From NCBI GenBank assembly GCA_025667525.1, contig CM046876.1:81819512-81883511 (forward strand): DNA of 64,000 bases. The letters are read 5' to 3'. Both the position numbers and the translations under genes were made by a program. Shown here one piece after another: positions 11,590 to 21,403 of the stretch; the first letter of the stretch is position 1, and each line of letters opens with the position of its first letter. The stretch is from Glebionis coronaria. Taxonomy: Eukaryota > Streptophyta > Magnoliopsida > Asterales > Asteraceae. The notes under the pieces are model-generated. The model was not told the origin of the DNA, made no database searches, and was given only the letters and a program-made list of their open reading frames with translations.

Positions 11590-13950
11590 ATGCTAACTCG
11601 AAATCAAGCAAGACGTGCACGTAAACGAAAGAACAAAACTCCCACTCCCAACAATTCTAGTGAGGAGTCTCCTGTTGACGAACCCATTGTAAGAGAAGCA
11701 CCAACCATGGCGAATCGAACTATGATGGAGTTACTTCAAGCACCCACCGAGGGTTATGGAGAGGCTATTGTGATTCCCGCTATCCTTGCGGAGAATTTTG
11801 AGGTGAAAACGGGTTTGTTGTCGATGATCCAAAACAACAAATTCCATGGTGATGAGAAGGACAATCCACACAACCATATCCGCCAATTCAATCGTCTTAC
11901 CGCCACTTGCAAGTTTAAGGATGTCTCGAATGACTCGATTAAGATGATGCTTTTTCCGTATTCCTTAGCGGGGCCCGCTAAAATTTGGTTAGAGAAAGAG
12001 CCACCCAATTCTATATTGACGTGGAAGGATCTCGTGTCTAAGTTTGTGAACCAATTTTTTCCGCCCTCTAAGACTACACACTTGAAAAACGAGATTTCAA
12101 AGTTTTCACAAGAATTTAATGAAAGTTTTTCAACGGCTTGGAATAGGTTTAAGGAAATGTTACATGAATGTCCTCATCACGGTTTTTCCGACTTGCATCA
12201 AATTGACACGTTTTACAATGGACTTAATGATCATGAAAGGGATTATTTGAATGCCGTCGCGGGTGGTAATTTTTTGTGTAAAACGGTTGAGGAAGCTTTG
12301 GTGATAATTGAAAATAGATCTAAGGTGTATAGTCCTCGTAGCACGTCTAGTGTTCGTAAGGTTTCGTCTTCGAATTCACCTTCTTTGTCTACTACCATCG
12401 ATGCTTGCCAAATTGAGGCAAACTTGGAAAACAAGATTTTTGATAAGCTTAAAGGACTATTGATTGAGTTTAAAGTTGGTGAACAAAGTGCTCCCGCTAC
12501 GGCTAAAGCGGTTGAGGTTTCTTGCATGTATTGTGGTGGAGGCCATGATTTCTCCGAGTGCATTACCAACGGTGGTAACACTTCGAGTGCTTTCGCGGCC
12601 ACGAGAAATTACAACCAAAACGGTCAAGTTTCCCGCTCTAATCAAATGAATCCACCGGGTTTTGGTTCAAATCAAAATGCTAACAACAACTATCGCAACA
12701 ATCAAGTTGGTTTCAAAAACAATTACAACAAGGGAAACTATGGGAATCAAGGGGCTAATAATCAAGTTTCAAACAAAAATGATTTTCAAAACAACAACAA
12801 AGGTTTGCAAACGTTGAAAGATCTTCCAAGTGAGTTTGTTGAATATGCTAGTGGGAATGATGCTAGGTTTGACAATATTCAAAGAGAAATCATTAGCCTA
12901 AGATCCGAGTTTAAGAACGACTTGAAGAAAGAGTTGAAAAATGAGTTAGCTAATGAACTTAAAATCCACACCAACAAGATGGAAGGAAATGTCACTAGGT
13001 TGCAACAAAACCAACAAAAAATGGAACAAGGGCAACATGAGATTAAACAAGAGATGATTAAGGCCGAGAAAAGGCAAACCGAAGCCGTATTGAGGCAATC
13101 TAACTTTGAAGATAAAATCTCATCTATGTTTGAGGCAATAATGTGTAAACCGTCTTCAAGTGGTCTACCTAGCAATACCAAATCCAACCTTAAGGGTGAG
13201 ATAAAAGTGATTACCACACGTAGTGGTAAGACACTTAAGGAACCGACTCCTCGACCAATTGCTCCTACGGAGGAAGCAATTGAGGAAGAACCCGAGGTGG
13301 TGGTCCAAAAGGTGCATGTCACAATCCCACGAAGTACCGCTCATGCCACACCTATGGTTGACCCATTACCATCATTGGAACCCGAGATTCCAAAGGCTAT
13401 GCCTACTATGCCTCAACCCACACCACCTTTGCCCTATCCATCGAGACTTAGGAAGGAGAAACGTCAAGAGCGCGACAATTATCAATTTGAGCTTTTTATG
13501 AAAATGTTTCGTGATTTGCACTTTAATGTGAGTTTCTCCGATGCTTTGGTCATGATGCCTCGATTTGCCGCTAACTTCAAGAGTATGTTGAACAACAAGG
13601 AGAAATTTCACCAATTGTCTAGTTCTTCGTCGGTTTATCTTAATCGCATACCTCAAAAAGTCGGTGATCCCGGTAAATTCTTGATTCCTTGTGCAATCCA
13701 AGATATGGAGGAATGCTTCGCCTTGGCCGATCTTGGTGCTAGCATTAACTTGATGCCACTTGCAATCTTCAAGTCGCTCAATCTTCCTAATCTTACTCCT
13801 TCACTAATGTCTATCGAGTTGGCCGACCATTCCACGATTCCCACATGTGGTTTGGCGGAAGACGTTTTTGTGAAAGCGGGGAAGTTCTACTATCCCATAG
13901 ACTTTATCGTTGTTGATATCCCCACGGATTTAATTGTGGATTTTTGGTAA
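11590..13950 (+). CDS. gag: Athila copy 2 gag-protease, truncated in protease by deletion
   Basis: The 786-codon frame is open. ATG 11590 is chosen because the same M-x-TRNQA start occurs in copy 3 (50645). Order: capsid domain of the Retrotrans_gag type (about residues 90-230, with FPYSLAGPAKIWL), a short zinc-knuckle-like CX2CX3HX4C (CMYCGGGHDFSEC, about 314-326), an Asn-rich linker, a Lys/Glu-rich helical stretch, a Pro-rich tail, then protease with ADLGASINLMP (about 712-724). The frame ends ~8 codons after the deletion joint at ~13928, where LTR DNA supplies the stop. Reverse transcriptase, RNase H and integrase are absent. A Gag protein is conceivable; a functional protease is not, because its C-terminal half is gone. 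Confidence 0.88.
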   Translation: MLTRNQARRARKRKNKTPTPNNSSEESPVDEPIVREAPTMANRTMMELLQAPTEGYGEAIVIPAILAENFEVKTGLLSMIQNNKFHGDEKDNPHNHIRQFNRLTATCKFKDVSNDSIKMMLFPYSLAGPAKIWLEKEPPNSILTWKDLVSKFVNQFFPPSKTTHLKNEISKFSQEFNESFSTAWNRFKEMLHECPHHGFSDLHQIDTFYNGLNDHERDYLNAVAGGNFLCKTVEEALVIIENRSKVYSPRSTSSVRKVSSSNSPSLSTTIDACQIEANLENKIFDKLKGLLIEFKVGEQSAPATAKAVEVSCMYCGGGHDFSECITNGGNTSSAFAATRNYNQNGQVSRSNQMNPPGFGSNQNANNNYRNNQVGFKNNYNKGNYGNQGANNQVSNKNDFQNNNKGLQTLKDLPSEFVEYASGNDARFDNIQREIISLRSEFKNDLKKELKNELANELKIHTNKMEGNVTRLQQNQQKMEQGQHEIKQEMIKAEKRQTEAVLRQSNFEDKISSMFEAIMCKPSSSGLPSNTKSNLKGEIKVITTRSGKTLKEPTPRPIAPTEEAIEEEPEVVVQKVHVTIPRSTAHATPMVDPLPSLEPEIPKAMPTMPQPTPPLPYPSRLRKEKRQERDNYQFELFMKMFRDLHFNVSFSDALVMMPRFAANFKSMLNNKEKFHQLSSSSSVYLNRIPQKVGDPGKFLIPCAIQDMEECFALADLGASINLMPLAIFKSLNLPNLTPSLMSIELADHSTIPTCGLAEDVFVKAGKFYYPIDFIVVDIPTDLIVDFW

Positions 13951-14309
13951 TTTTTGCAAGTTTTGATTTTTTGGTAAACTCTTAGAATATAATTGTGGAT
14001 TTTTGGTAATTTTTAGGAATTTTTAGGGTAAAATTTTAATTTTGGTACTTTTTACGACTTTACGTGTACACCTTTTTCGACTTAGTTTAATCCGTCTTTG
14101 TAACCGTCATTCTCTTCTAATCTCCTTTCTATCTTTCTTTCTCAAAAATATAATCACAAATCTAATCCATATCATTACACACATAACACACTAGCCTCCT
14201 TGAGAACGAACTCATTTTAGGGTCATTTACACACGGTTTTCCTAAATCGTCGTGCTTGCTTGCCCTAATTGCCATCCTTTTCCTAAAGGGGTAATTTTTA
14301 CAACTATCA
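13928..14309 (+). repeat. Truncated 3' LTR end of Athila copy 2
   Basis: From ~13954 it matches 10490-10841 of the full LTR almost base for base and ends at the same AACTATCA. The first ~25 bp repeat a motif found again ~55 bp later, so the joint has a small filler duplication. The internal deletion removed RT, RNase H, integrase, the 3' non-coding region and ~90% of the LTR. Confidence 0.88.
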
Positions 14310-15605
14310 AGGAGAGAAAAAGAGGCACATCTTGATGTCTCTAAATTAGGTTTTTCTGATGATGAGGTGAAATTGAATGCTAGGGAGATGGAAAAGGAGA
14401 TTGAAATTATGCACAGGGAACTGGATGACCATGTACCTAAGGTTGCTGAGTTTTTGGAAACATGGGAGAAAGAGATTGTGCATGAACCCTTGCATGTTAT
14501 GATCTGATGGCGATGACATTTAAATTCCAAATAAACTATAAGGAAATCAGGGAGAGACAGATCACAAAGAAGAAGTACTTAAGTTCTGAAGCTGGTAGGA
14601 AGGCTCGTTAAAAGGTTATGTTAAGAGGTATAAAAAGTACAAAGATTCAGACTTTACAGACATGACATTTGAAGATATTGAAAGAGTAGCCATTCTTGTG
14701 ATTAAGAAAAACAGTGTGGAGAACTTTTTAGCAATGGGCTCAGCAGAGGAAGCTGAGTATATAAGAAGGAGATATGAGATAATGAAAAAAGCTAGAGAAG
14801 GCAAGAAAAGAAAGGCTAATAATGCAGCAGGTGCAACTGCTACAACAGGTGGATCTTCAAAAACAGTGGAAACTTTATCCCCATAAATTATGTTAGATTG
14901 ACAAAGAGCTGCAAAAAGAATGAAAAGATTGGAAAGAGTTAGGGTATTCATAATAGAAGATCATTGGTTAACAAATACTAAAATAGATAAATGCTTGGTA
15001 TTGGAAGAGTCAGATGACTTTATGCCAGAACCTTTGAGAATGAAGTTTCCTATTGTGAAAATGAAGTTTTTGTAGAGAAGGGGATGAGCTGGTGGAAGTT
15101 GACCAGAAATAATGGCACTGCTCAAACCTTTCAGGAGTTGAGTAGGATGTTCTAGACTCTGGATAGAGAAGATCTGGATGACTTATGGAGGGTTTTGAAA
15201 GCAAAATTTGGAAGGAATCCCCTTACTCCTAATTCTCCCGTTGAGAAAGATTGGGTGATGTGGAAGAGTATGACGAGTATGTTTGAAACTTAGGAGGGTG
15301 ATTGGGCATTCAAATTTCAAGGAGTTGCTACCATTAAACATTGGAGGCTGTTTACATCCTCTGGTGTTTATGAGTTGGTTATGACAGGATTTATTGCCTA
15401 TTTACTTTGAAACAAGTTTTACCCATTGACTCGGGAGACTCTAAAGAAGACGACAAAGGCTAAACTACCGGTGGATTGGAAGAATCATGTTCCATATGAG
15501 TTTTACAGATGCATCCACAGTCAAATCATACATGAGAATTTGTAAGCATCCTCATCACTAGCAGTATTTATTTAGAAACTTGTATTTTGGTGAAAGCACA
15601 GGTTT
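14310..15605 (+). pseudogene. Copia-B element 1: remnant of the extra ORF downstream of pol
   Basis: This is a decayed coding stretch with several stops and shifts. Readable pieces: a Glu/Lys-rich helix (14310-14505), an open frame 14662-14886 (SAEEAEYIRRRYEIMKKARE), and at ~15300-15545 a segment (HWRLFTSSGVYELVMTG ... YPLTRETLKK) that aligns with the minus-strand segment at 37964-38182 (EWRLFSAIGVYHL ... YPLTRDMLKK). This conserved segment lies just before the polypurine tract in both elements, so it is the C-terminus of an extra ORF between pol and the 3' LTR. The function is unknown. The 5' part should continue left of the Athila insertion, outside the window. Confidence 0.7.
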
Positions 15606-15615
15606 AGGGGAGGAT
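15606..15615 (+). promoter_or_regulatory. Polypurine tract of copia-B element 1
   Basis: AGGGGAGGAT lies directly before the TGTTGGG start of the LTR; the same sequence occurs in reverse at 37880-37889. Confidence 0.8.
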
Positions 15616-16127
15616 TGTTGGGAATAAATATACAAGAGGAGTTCCCCCTGATATGACAAGCAAGTTCCCACTTTCCCCCTGCTGGATTAATGAAGCCAGT
15701 GGGATCAGTTCCCACTGCTAGACGTCAAAGACCCTGTTGCATTGATAAACTTGGAGAAGATTTGAACGCGTTTCCGTTACAAGTCCATAGTATCTTCCTA
15801 GTTTATTTCATAGTTATCTTGTATAAGGGTCCTTATTCTATAAAAGGACTCACTAGGGTTTTGTGTTTTGTATATATCTTTCCTGCCATTTCATTTTCAT
15901 GCTTTTAGTTGTAAGACTCTAATACCATCTTGGGTATTCATATATTGTTTAATATATTAAAGCTTATAGTTTGGTTCATTACTCGTTCTTGTGCTAAACA
16001 TTACTTTCCGCATCTTGTTTAGTTACTTTGTGATAAGCAAGGTTTCTCTAACTGATAGTTTGAGTTTACTCTTGCTATTACTACCCTTAAACAAGCTAAG
16101 GTTTAAGATCTGAGTTTAGGATCAACA
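15616..16127 (+). repeat. Copia-B element 1, 3' LTR (512 bp)
   Basis: It starts TGTTGGGAATA and ends GGATCAACA, as does the copia-B LTR at 63230-63756. A TATA-like TATAAAAG lies near 15839. The short ORF 15690-15908 lies inside the LTR and has no support as a gene. The five bases after it (TAACA) should recur at the missing 5' end of the element. Confidence 0.85.
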
Positions 16128-16272
16128 TAACATACATTTTCATTCAACTTGTGTGACCCATAACACATTGTAATGCTTTGATTAGTTCTAATAAAGGTCC
16201 CACACATTTGAAAAGTATACCTTGTGTTAATGAATATTTATAAACCATTTCAGTCAACTTTTGGGACTTTCA
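16128..16272 (+). repeat. Ancient SIRE-like copia LTR, 3' end only
   Basis: Read on the plus strand it matches the reverse complement of the SIRE LTR (20470-21214): shared pieces are CCATAACAC, TTTGAAAAGTA, ACCTTGTGTT and the terminal GGGACTTTCA. The 5' part was cut off when copia-B element 1 inserted. Confidence 0.7.
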
Positions 16273-16273
16273 G

Positions 16274-16290
16274 TTTGTATTAGAGTGGTG
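16274..16290 (+). promoter_or_regulatory. Decayed initiator-Met primer site of the ancient SIRE-like element
   Basis: TTTGTATTAGAGTGGTG directly follows the LTR end. The intact SIRE element has TTGGTATCAGAGCGGTG at the same place, so two of the three changes are C-to-T, as expected for long-methylated DNA. Confidence 0.65.
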
Positions 16291-16790
16291 TTTGATTTTT
16301 AAAACGTGTTACACAATCGTTTTAGAATGATGAGTAAATGAGCACTCATCACTCTGCCACACGAGTCTATTGCTAGTCCCTAGCAATTCCATAATATAAA
16401 GTAATGAAAGGAATGCATAAATCATAAGAACACCCGTTTAGAGTTTTTATGATTTTATAATATTTACAAGTGATAACATGCTTGACTTTCATTTTTAATC
16501 AATAACGCCTAGGCTCATCTACCAAGAAACATTCATAGTGTCCACGAAGGTAAATTCATCGTCCATGATTTTCACGTGCCCCAAACTAAGCATAAAAATG
16601 AAATTACAGCTTAATACAAGTTAAGAGGCTAAAACTACTCATAAATGAAAATTGTGTAATACTTTTCACTCCCTTATTCCTAGTTTTTATCTACAAGTTT
16701 TATTCAAGTTAAATCTCGTAGCAATTTTGACTTATTATGATTTTATTAAGGTCCAAAAATAAAGGGCAACAATTTTAATCAATAAATAGT
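16291..16790. other. Unassigned DNA, probably old retrotransposon leader or flank
   Basis: These ~500 bp have no open frame or recognisable domain. The first ~30 bp still resemble the SIRE leader. The rest is AT-rich and of unknown origin. Confidence 0.4.
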
Positions 16791-16850
16791 TGTTGATCCC
16801 AAACTTAGATCGATTTAGCTTTGTATTATCGAGATTAAGTCAAGAGTAAT
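16791..16850 (-). repeat. Copia-B element 2, 3' LTR, distal piece
   Basis: Its reverse complement ends GGATCAACA and matches the last ~60 bp of the copia-B LTR at 63230-63756. It is the same LTR as 37465-37879; the two were separated by insertion of the solo LTR. GTAAT at 16846-16850 is one copy of that insertion's target duplication. Confidence 0.8.
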
Positions 16851-19800
16851 TGTGACACCCCGAGTTGGGTCAGTTGCAGCGGAAATAAAGTTTGAAATGT
16901 CACAGGGGTGGATCGATAGCAAATAGCACATAGAGCACAAGATAATAGATTATCCATCATATATATTACATGAACAATGTACAAATTAATAAAAATTGTT
17001 TAAGCATGACAAAAGTAAATTGTTCATTTTTCCCCAGTAGAAACCCCTTATGAGTCATACAATGCAGACTACTATGATGCTTGAGTCCATGCACACACCA
17101 CGTATTAGCTTCATTTTCCTGAGAAAAACATGCTTAGAGGGTAAACATAAAGTTGGTGAATTTATAGGTTTAATAAAATAAGTTTGGACATAAATGATCA
17201 TGATAGTAGTAATGCACATAGCATCCATAGTAATTACATTCCCTATTGCTCAATACTGAAGCTTAACTCTCCATAGTTCTTAACAGATGAGAACCCGGGG
17301 CCTTACAAAAAGGAGCCAAACCCAGTTCAAACATGGTATACATTTGTTGTCCCGGCCAAGGCATAGTGAGCGCTACTCACCCAGATGGGGATCGTCAATC
17401 CCAAATAGATCTATTTATAACATTCGGGCAATTACAATAATTTAACAGTTTTTACAATAGGCAATCATAATCAAAGTTTATATAATACAGTTTATGTCCA
17501 ATAAAATAAGTTGCATGTTTTCTCCCCCGTAGAGGAAAATGTTTATCAATAATTTGTATGGGGCTGTAAACTCACCTTGGAGTTTGTTAAGGTTGTGCAA
17601 TTAAAAAGGAAATCCAAGTAATGCTCACGTCACAGTCTAATGCCTAATTAAATAGTACAGTCTTAATAAATAATACAAGAAAACGTATGTGTATGCTTAT
17701 ACAATTTTTAATCAGTTTATTAATGCTACATTATTTATTTAAATGACTGTAGTACAAGTATCAATAATATTCATTTGAACTTGTAATTAGGTTTCTCGTT
17801 TAAGTAAAATAAAATGTTTTACTTATAATTTTTGTATACGTACTTGCATTCAATTTATTTAACATTTATATAAATTCATTTCATAAAAGTATATAAGTAC
17901 ATGTATTTAATGTACACATATACATATAGTTTGTACAAATTATCTTATAAAGTAAACTATGAATATTTTATTTTGTAAAGTAAAATATAGATATTTTATT
18001 TAACTTTAAAGTTCCCAAAAAATTTCCAACATTTATAAAGTAATTTATAAGTTATAAGTTTAAGAATTTACAATTTAAGTCCTTATGGTTTAGGATTTAT
18101 TTAAGTTTTACTAAATTAAAATAGAATTAGGGTTTAGGGCTTGTTTAAGTTTTGGAATATTGCAAAACTAGTCCCTCCATATTTTAAGTAAAGTAAAACT
18201 TTCGGATTTTATATTTTTAGTACCTAGGGCTTGTTATACTTTCAGGTTATGGTAGAATTAGTCCCTCTAATTATAATTAGGTTTTATAACTTTCATAAAA
18301 TGACAAAAACAGTCCATAGGGCTTCTATATGTTTCGGCTTATTACAAAAATGGTCCTTAGGTTTATAAAATGACAAAACAACTTTTAGAGACTTTTAAAA
18401 ATGGTCCTTAGGGTTTAATATGTCACCAATGGCATTTATTAAGCCCTATAATTTTGGATAATTACAATTTTAGTCCTTGTGTTTAATACTTTGTCAAAAC
18501 AAGTTTTGAGTGTCACGGTTTTTGTCCCTAAGTTTCATAAATTGTCATTTTTAGTCCAAAAGTTTTTATAAGTTATATTTTGTTATAAAAACATCATTTA
18601 AATATTTAAAATATTAAATGGACTCATTAAATGGACCAAAAGAACTAATGGGCTATTTAGTGGGCCTAAACACATTTTAAGTCCACTAATATAATAACAT
18701 TAGTTAAATTGGCTTTTTAAAACATTGATTGGGCTTAAACATATTTTTAAGTCAACTAATATACTAAGATTAATTAAATGGGCTTAATGGGCCATTGAAA
18801 GTATACGGCTACAAGATATTGGGTAAAACCCATGGTTTGTTTTATTTGATGTATCAAATGAGATCTAGATTTGTCCCAAGGTTGAATGTAAGTTATAAGC
18901 CCTAATATGAGCTTATGACTCACGACTATATTAATTTATAGCTTATTAAGACAAGTCTAAACTTGTTATATGGTTGCATGTAATTATAAGAGTCCCAATA
19001 TGATATCTAAGCCATGTACAAGCCTAGAAGTCAATTATACGTCCATATACATACATATGTAGCCCACGGCTATAAATTAGATCTTGGTATTTCCAAGATG
19101 AGATTTAAGCTAGTTATGTGTTTATAATCATTTATAAAGTCCCATTAATTTAATGTTTATACTTATTGCATGTTTACAAATTTTAACGCAAGTTCATTAT
19201 GAACTTATGTAGTCCACGGCTATACATAATTTCCCATGTGTTCTTATTATAAGATCTATACTTTAACATGATTATTAAGTTAGGTTAAGGTCTTTACACA
19301 AGATATAGGTCTAACATAAACATGCATGTTCATTTGAAATCCATCCAAGGATGTTCATAGCTCACGACCATATTTTTATACACAAGGTGTTTATGTGATT
19401 TTTAGTAGTTCAATATATATAGATAAACACATGTTCCATCATTTAAAACTTGTTACATAAATCACGATGTTCATATAAATAATCCGTGACCTTTAAGGTC
19501 ATGGTTTTCTAGTTTTGTGAGTTACAAAAGATTACCCATATGACTTATGTTTATAAGTTTAATCAAAAGTCCAAAAATGGAACTTATAGCCCAAGGCTAA
19601 ATATAAATCCATAGAAGGGTTTATATGATTTTATCAAGTTTAAAAACAGATAAATAATCGTATGTTTCTTATCAAAAGTTTTTAAGCATGTTCCATGGTA
19701 TTCCATAAATATGCCATGACCTATAAGGTCATGGTTTTATCAAATCTTGATTTTTAACAAGTTTATTTTATGTGTTCATTAGGTGGATGATCATGCATGC

Positions 19801-20469
19801 AAGTAAAAATAAAGAAAGCATAATGAGTAATACCTTCTTGTTATTGTTACCAAGGAATACCTAAAGAATAAGGGAGGTTAGTGAACTAATCTTGATGAAG
19901 ATGAAATCCTAACAATAATCCAAGCCGTGACCTATGTAGATTCGGCTAGGGCTTATGTAGGTTGATATGGTAATCAAAATGGTAAAGATACTACCAAATG
20001 ATTAATAGTAAAGATGAAGACAATGATCTTGTAGATTTAATGTGTTTTCTTGGATGTTTATGGCTTATGCCGTATGATTTGAGAGATAAAGGGATGAGAG
20101 AAAGTGAGATTTAGTTTGCATGTGGGAATGAGAATGTTGGTGTGTGTGTTTCGGATTAAAGAAGAGAGAGGGAAGGCAAATGGCATGATTTGCCTTGGTA
20201 AGAGTTTCTATGCCAAGTGTTGGCTTTGCCAAAACCAAGACACCTCTTCTCCTTCCACCTTGTGTGTGTGCCGTGTAAGGCTAACCAAAGGGGAGTGGGC
20301 TTGGGCTTGGGCTTGTGTTGTGGGTATAAAATAAAGGAAAGATGTGTACTTGGGCTAATTCAAGAGATGTATAAGCATGCATATGATATACATACATACA
20401 TACACGGCTACATATACATAGTGTAACATTGTTTTCAATTTGGTTAAGTGTTATGTGTACATATAATGG
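16851..20469 (-). repeat. Tekay-like solo LTR (minus), left part
   Basis: Together with 37260-37464 it forms one 3.8-kb unit with TGT...ACA ends and flanking GTAAT on both sides (16846-16850, 37465-37469), with no interior: a solo LTR. On the minus strand it begins TGTAAAATCC and ends GGGGTGTCACA, like the LTR at 40501-43876 (TGTGACAATCC ... GGGGGTGTTACA), which is followed by an initiator-Met primer site. It therefore probably belongs to the same Ty3/gypsy Tekay (Del) type lineage, though no coding sequence proves this. It contains a degenerate series with ACGGCTATA or AGGTCATGG cores (18890-19760). ORFs 20104-20426 are not supported. Confidence 0.72.
20465..20469. repeat. Target site duplication AATGG, left copy (SIRE element)
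   Basis: AATGG here and at 37255-37259 flank the 16.8-kb SIRE element exactly at its LTR borders. Confidence 0.93.
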
Positions 20470-21214
20470 TGAAAGTCCCTAATCAATGCAAGAAACCCTA
20501 ATCTTAACTTAATCAACACAAGGTATTACTTTTCAAACGTAATCTTATTATTGTATAATAAAGAATTACAAGTGTTATGGATAACACCGTTTGATGACAA
20601 TGTGTTGTGCACACTTTGAACAACAATAAACCTTAACTTATGAATACATTCGTAGCTGTTTGATTCACTAAGTTATACGCACTAATGTTCTTAATATCTC
20701 AAAGTGTTAAACATTAATGCATGGATACACATCCTATTTATAGTGTTACGAGTTTGACTTAAACAGTACTTGATGTCGACTACACAAGCTTTTACAAGTT
20801 CCCACATCAGTCACATGATGTCCTTCTATTCTTGGTAGTCTTCCATTATGCTTTAAGGAACAGTTGTCAAAAACAGTTTCCTTATTCTTCATAGTCTCGA
20901 ACACACAAATGGCATGTCCAAAGTGTGCTGAGAGTTATCAGGGTATTGCCACCCCTGTTAACTCTCAACCCCTCAGAGTCCCTAATACATCTTGGCTGTT
21001 ATCCATCACAGCCAAGGAGTATGTCTTCAGGTATTCTTTGACTTCCCTGACAATGTCTCTGACATGGACTCCTCTGAGGTTGCTCACAGAGACTTGGATC
21101 TCTGTGAGTCTTGTGAAACTTGCCTGCCTCCTAGGCACAAGCAAGGGACTATCTATCAGCCTAATTATGTTTAAATCAATGATCAGGGAATCTAATAAGT
21201 TTAGATTCCCAACA
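20470..21214 (-). repeat. SIRE element 3' LTR (745 bp)
   Basis: It is bounded by TGAAAG and CCCAACA on the plus strand (TGTTGGG...CTTTCA on the minus strand). A TATAAATA box (minus) lies at 20735-20742. ORFs on the plus strand here (20864-21256) are shadows. Confidence 0.95.
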
Positions 21215-21224
21215 ATCTCCCCCT
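21215..21224 (-). promoter_or_regulatory. Polypurine tract of the SIRE element
   Basis: AGGGGGAGAT on the minus strand directly precedes the 3' LTR start TGTTGGG. Confidence 0.88.
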
Positions 21225-21403
21225 ATTTAAACATAAATAATGCTAGATCTAACTAAGTTAAGGTAAGTGAGTTTAACAGCTTCTTCTTACACATAACAGA
21301 TCTAAACAAACATACCTCATGATTTTATTAAGACTTAAAGAAAATTACAAGTTCATTACATAAGTAAAATAAAAGATGAAGGTAAAAAGGGCTGACACCA
21401 TCT

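Larger units (their letters stand above)
1..14309 (+). mobile_element. Athila-type Ty3/gypsy tandem pair sharing one LTR (5' end outside window)
   Basis: Order seen: interior of copy 1 (1-6593), full LTR (6594-10841), PBS and gag-PR of copy 2 (10842-13927), then the last ~380 bp of another LTR (13928-14309). The gag-PR parts of the two copies differ at about 25-30 positions plus two 1-bp indels over ~1,365 bp, roughly 2%. The tRNA-Asp primer site, the ADLGAS protease and integrase residues such as GKNCHL place them in Athila. Unequal recombination between LTRs would make an LTR-interior-LTR-interior chain. To the right lies copia DNA (14310 on), so the pair was inserted there. The matching target duplication should lie left of the window. 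Confidence 0.88.

Noticed and set aside
20283..20316. Telomere-like TTGGGC repeats
   Set aside because: Only about three imperfect units, not the plant telomere motif TTTAGGG.
20104..20426. Overlapping plus-strand ORFs of 69-76 codons with Cys residues
   Set aside because: They lie inside the solo LTR in antisense to it, with no domain, no conservation in the related LTR at 40501 and low-complexity ends.
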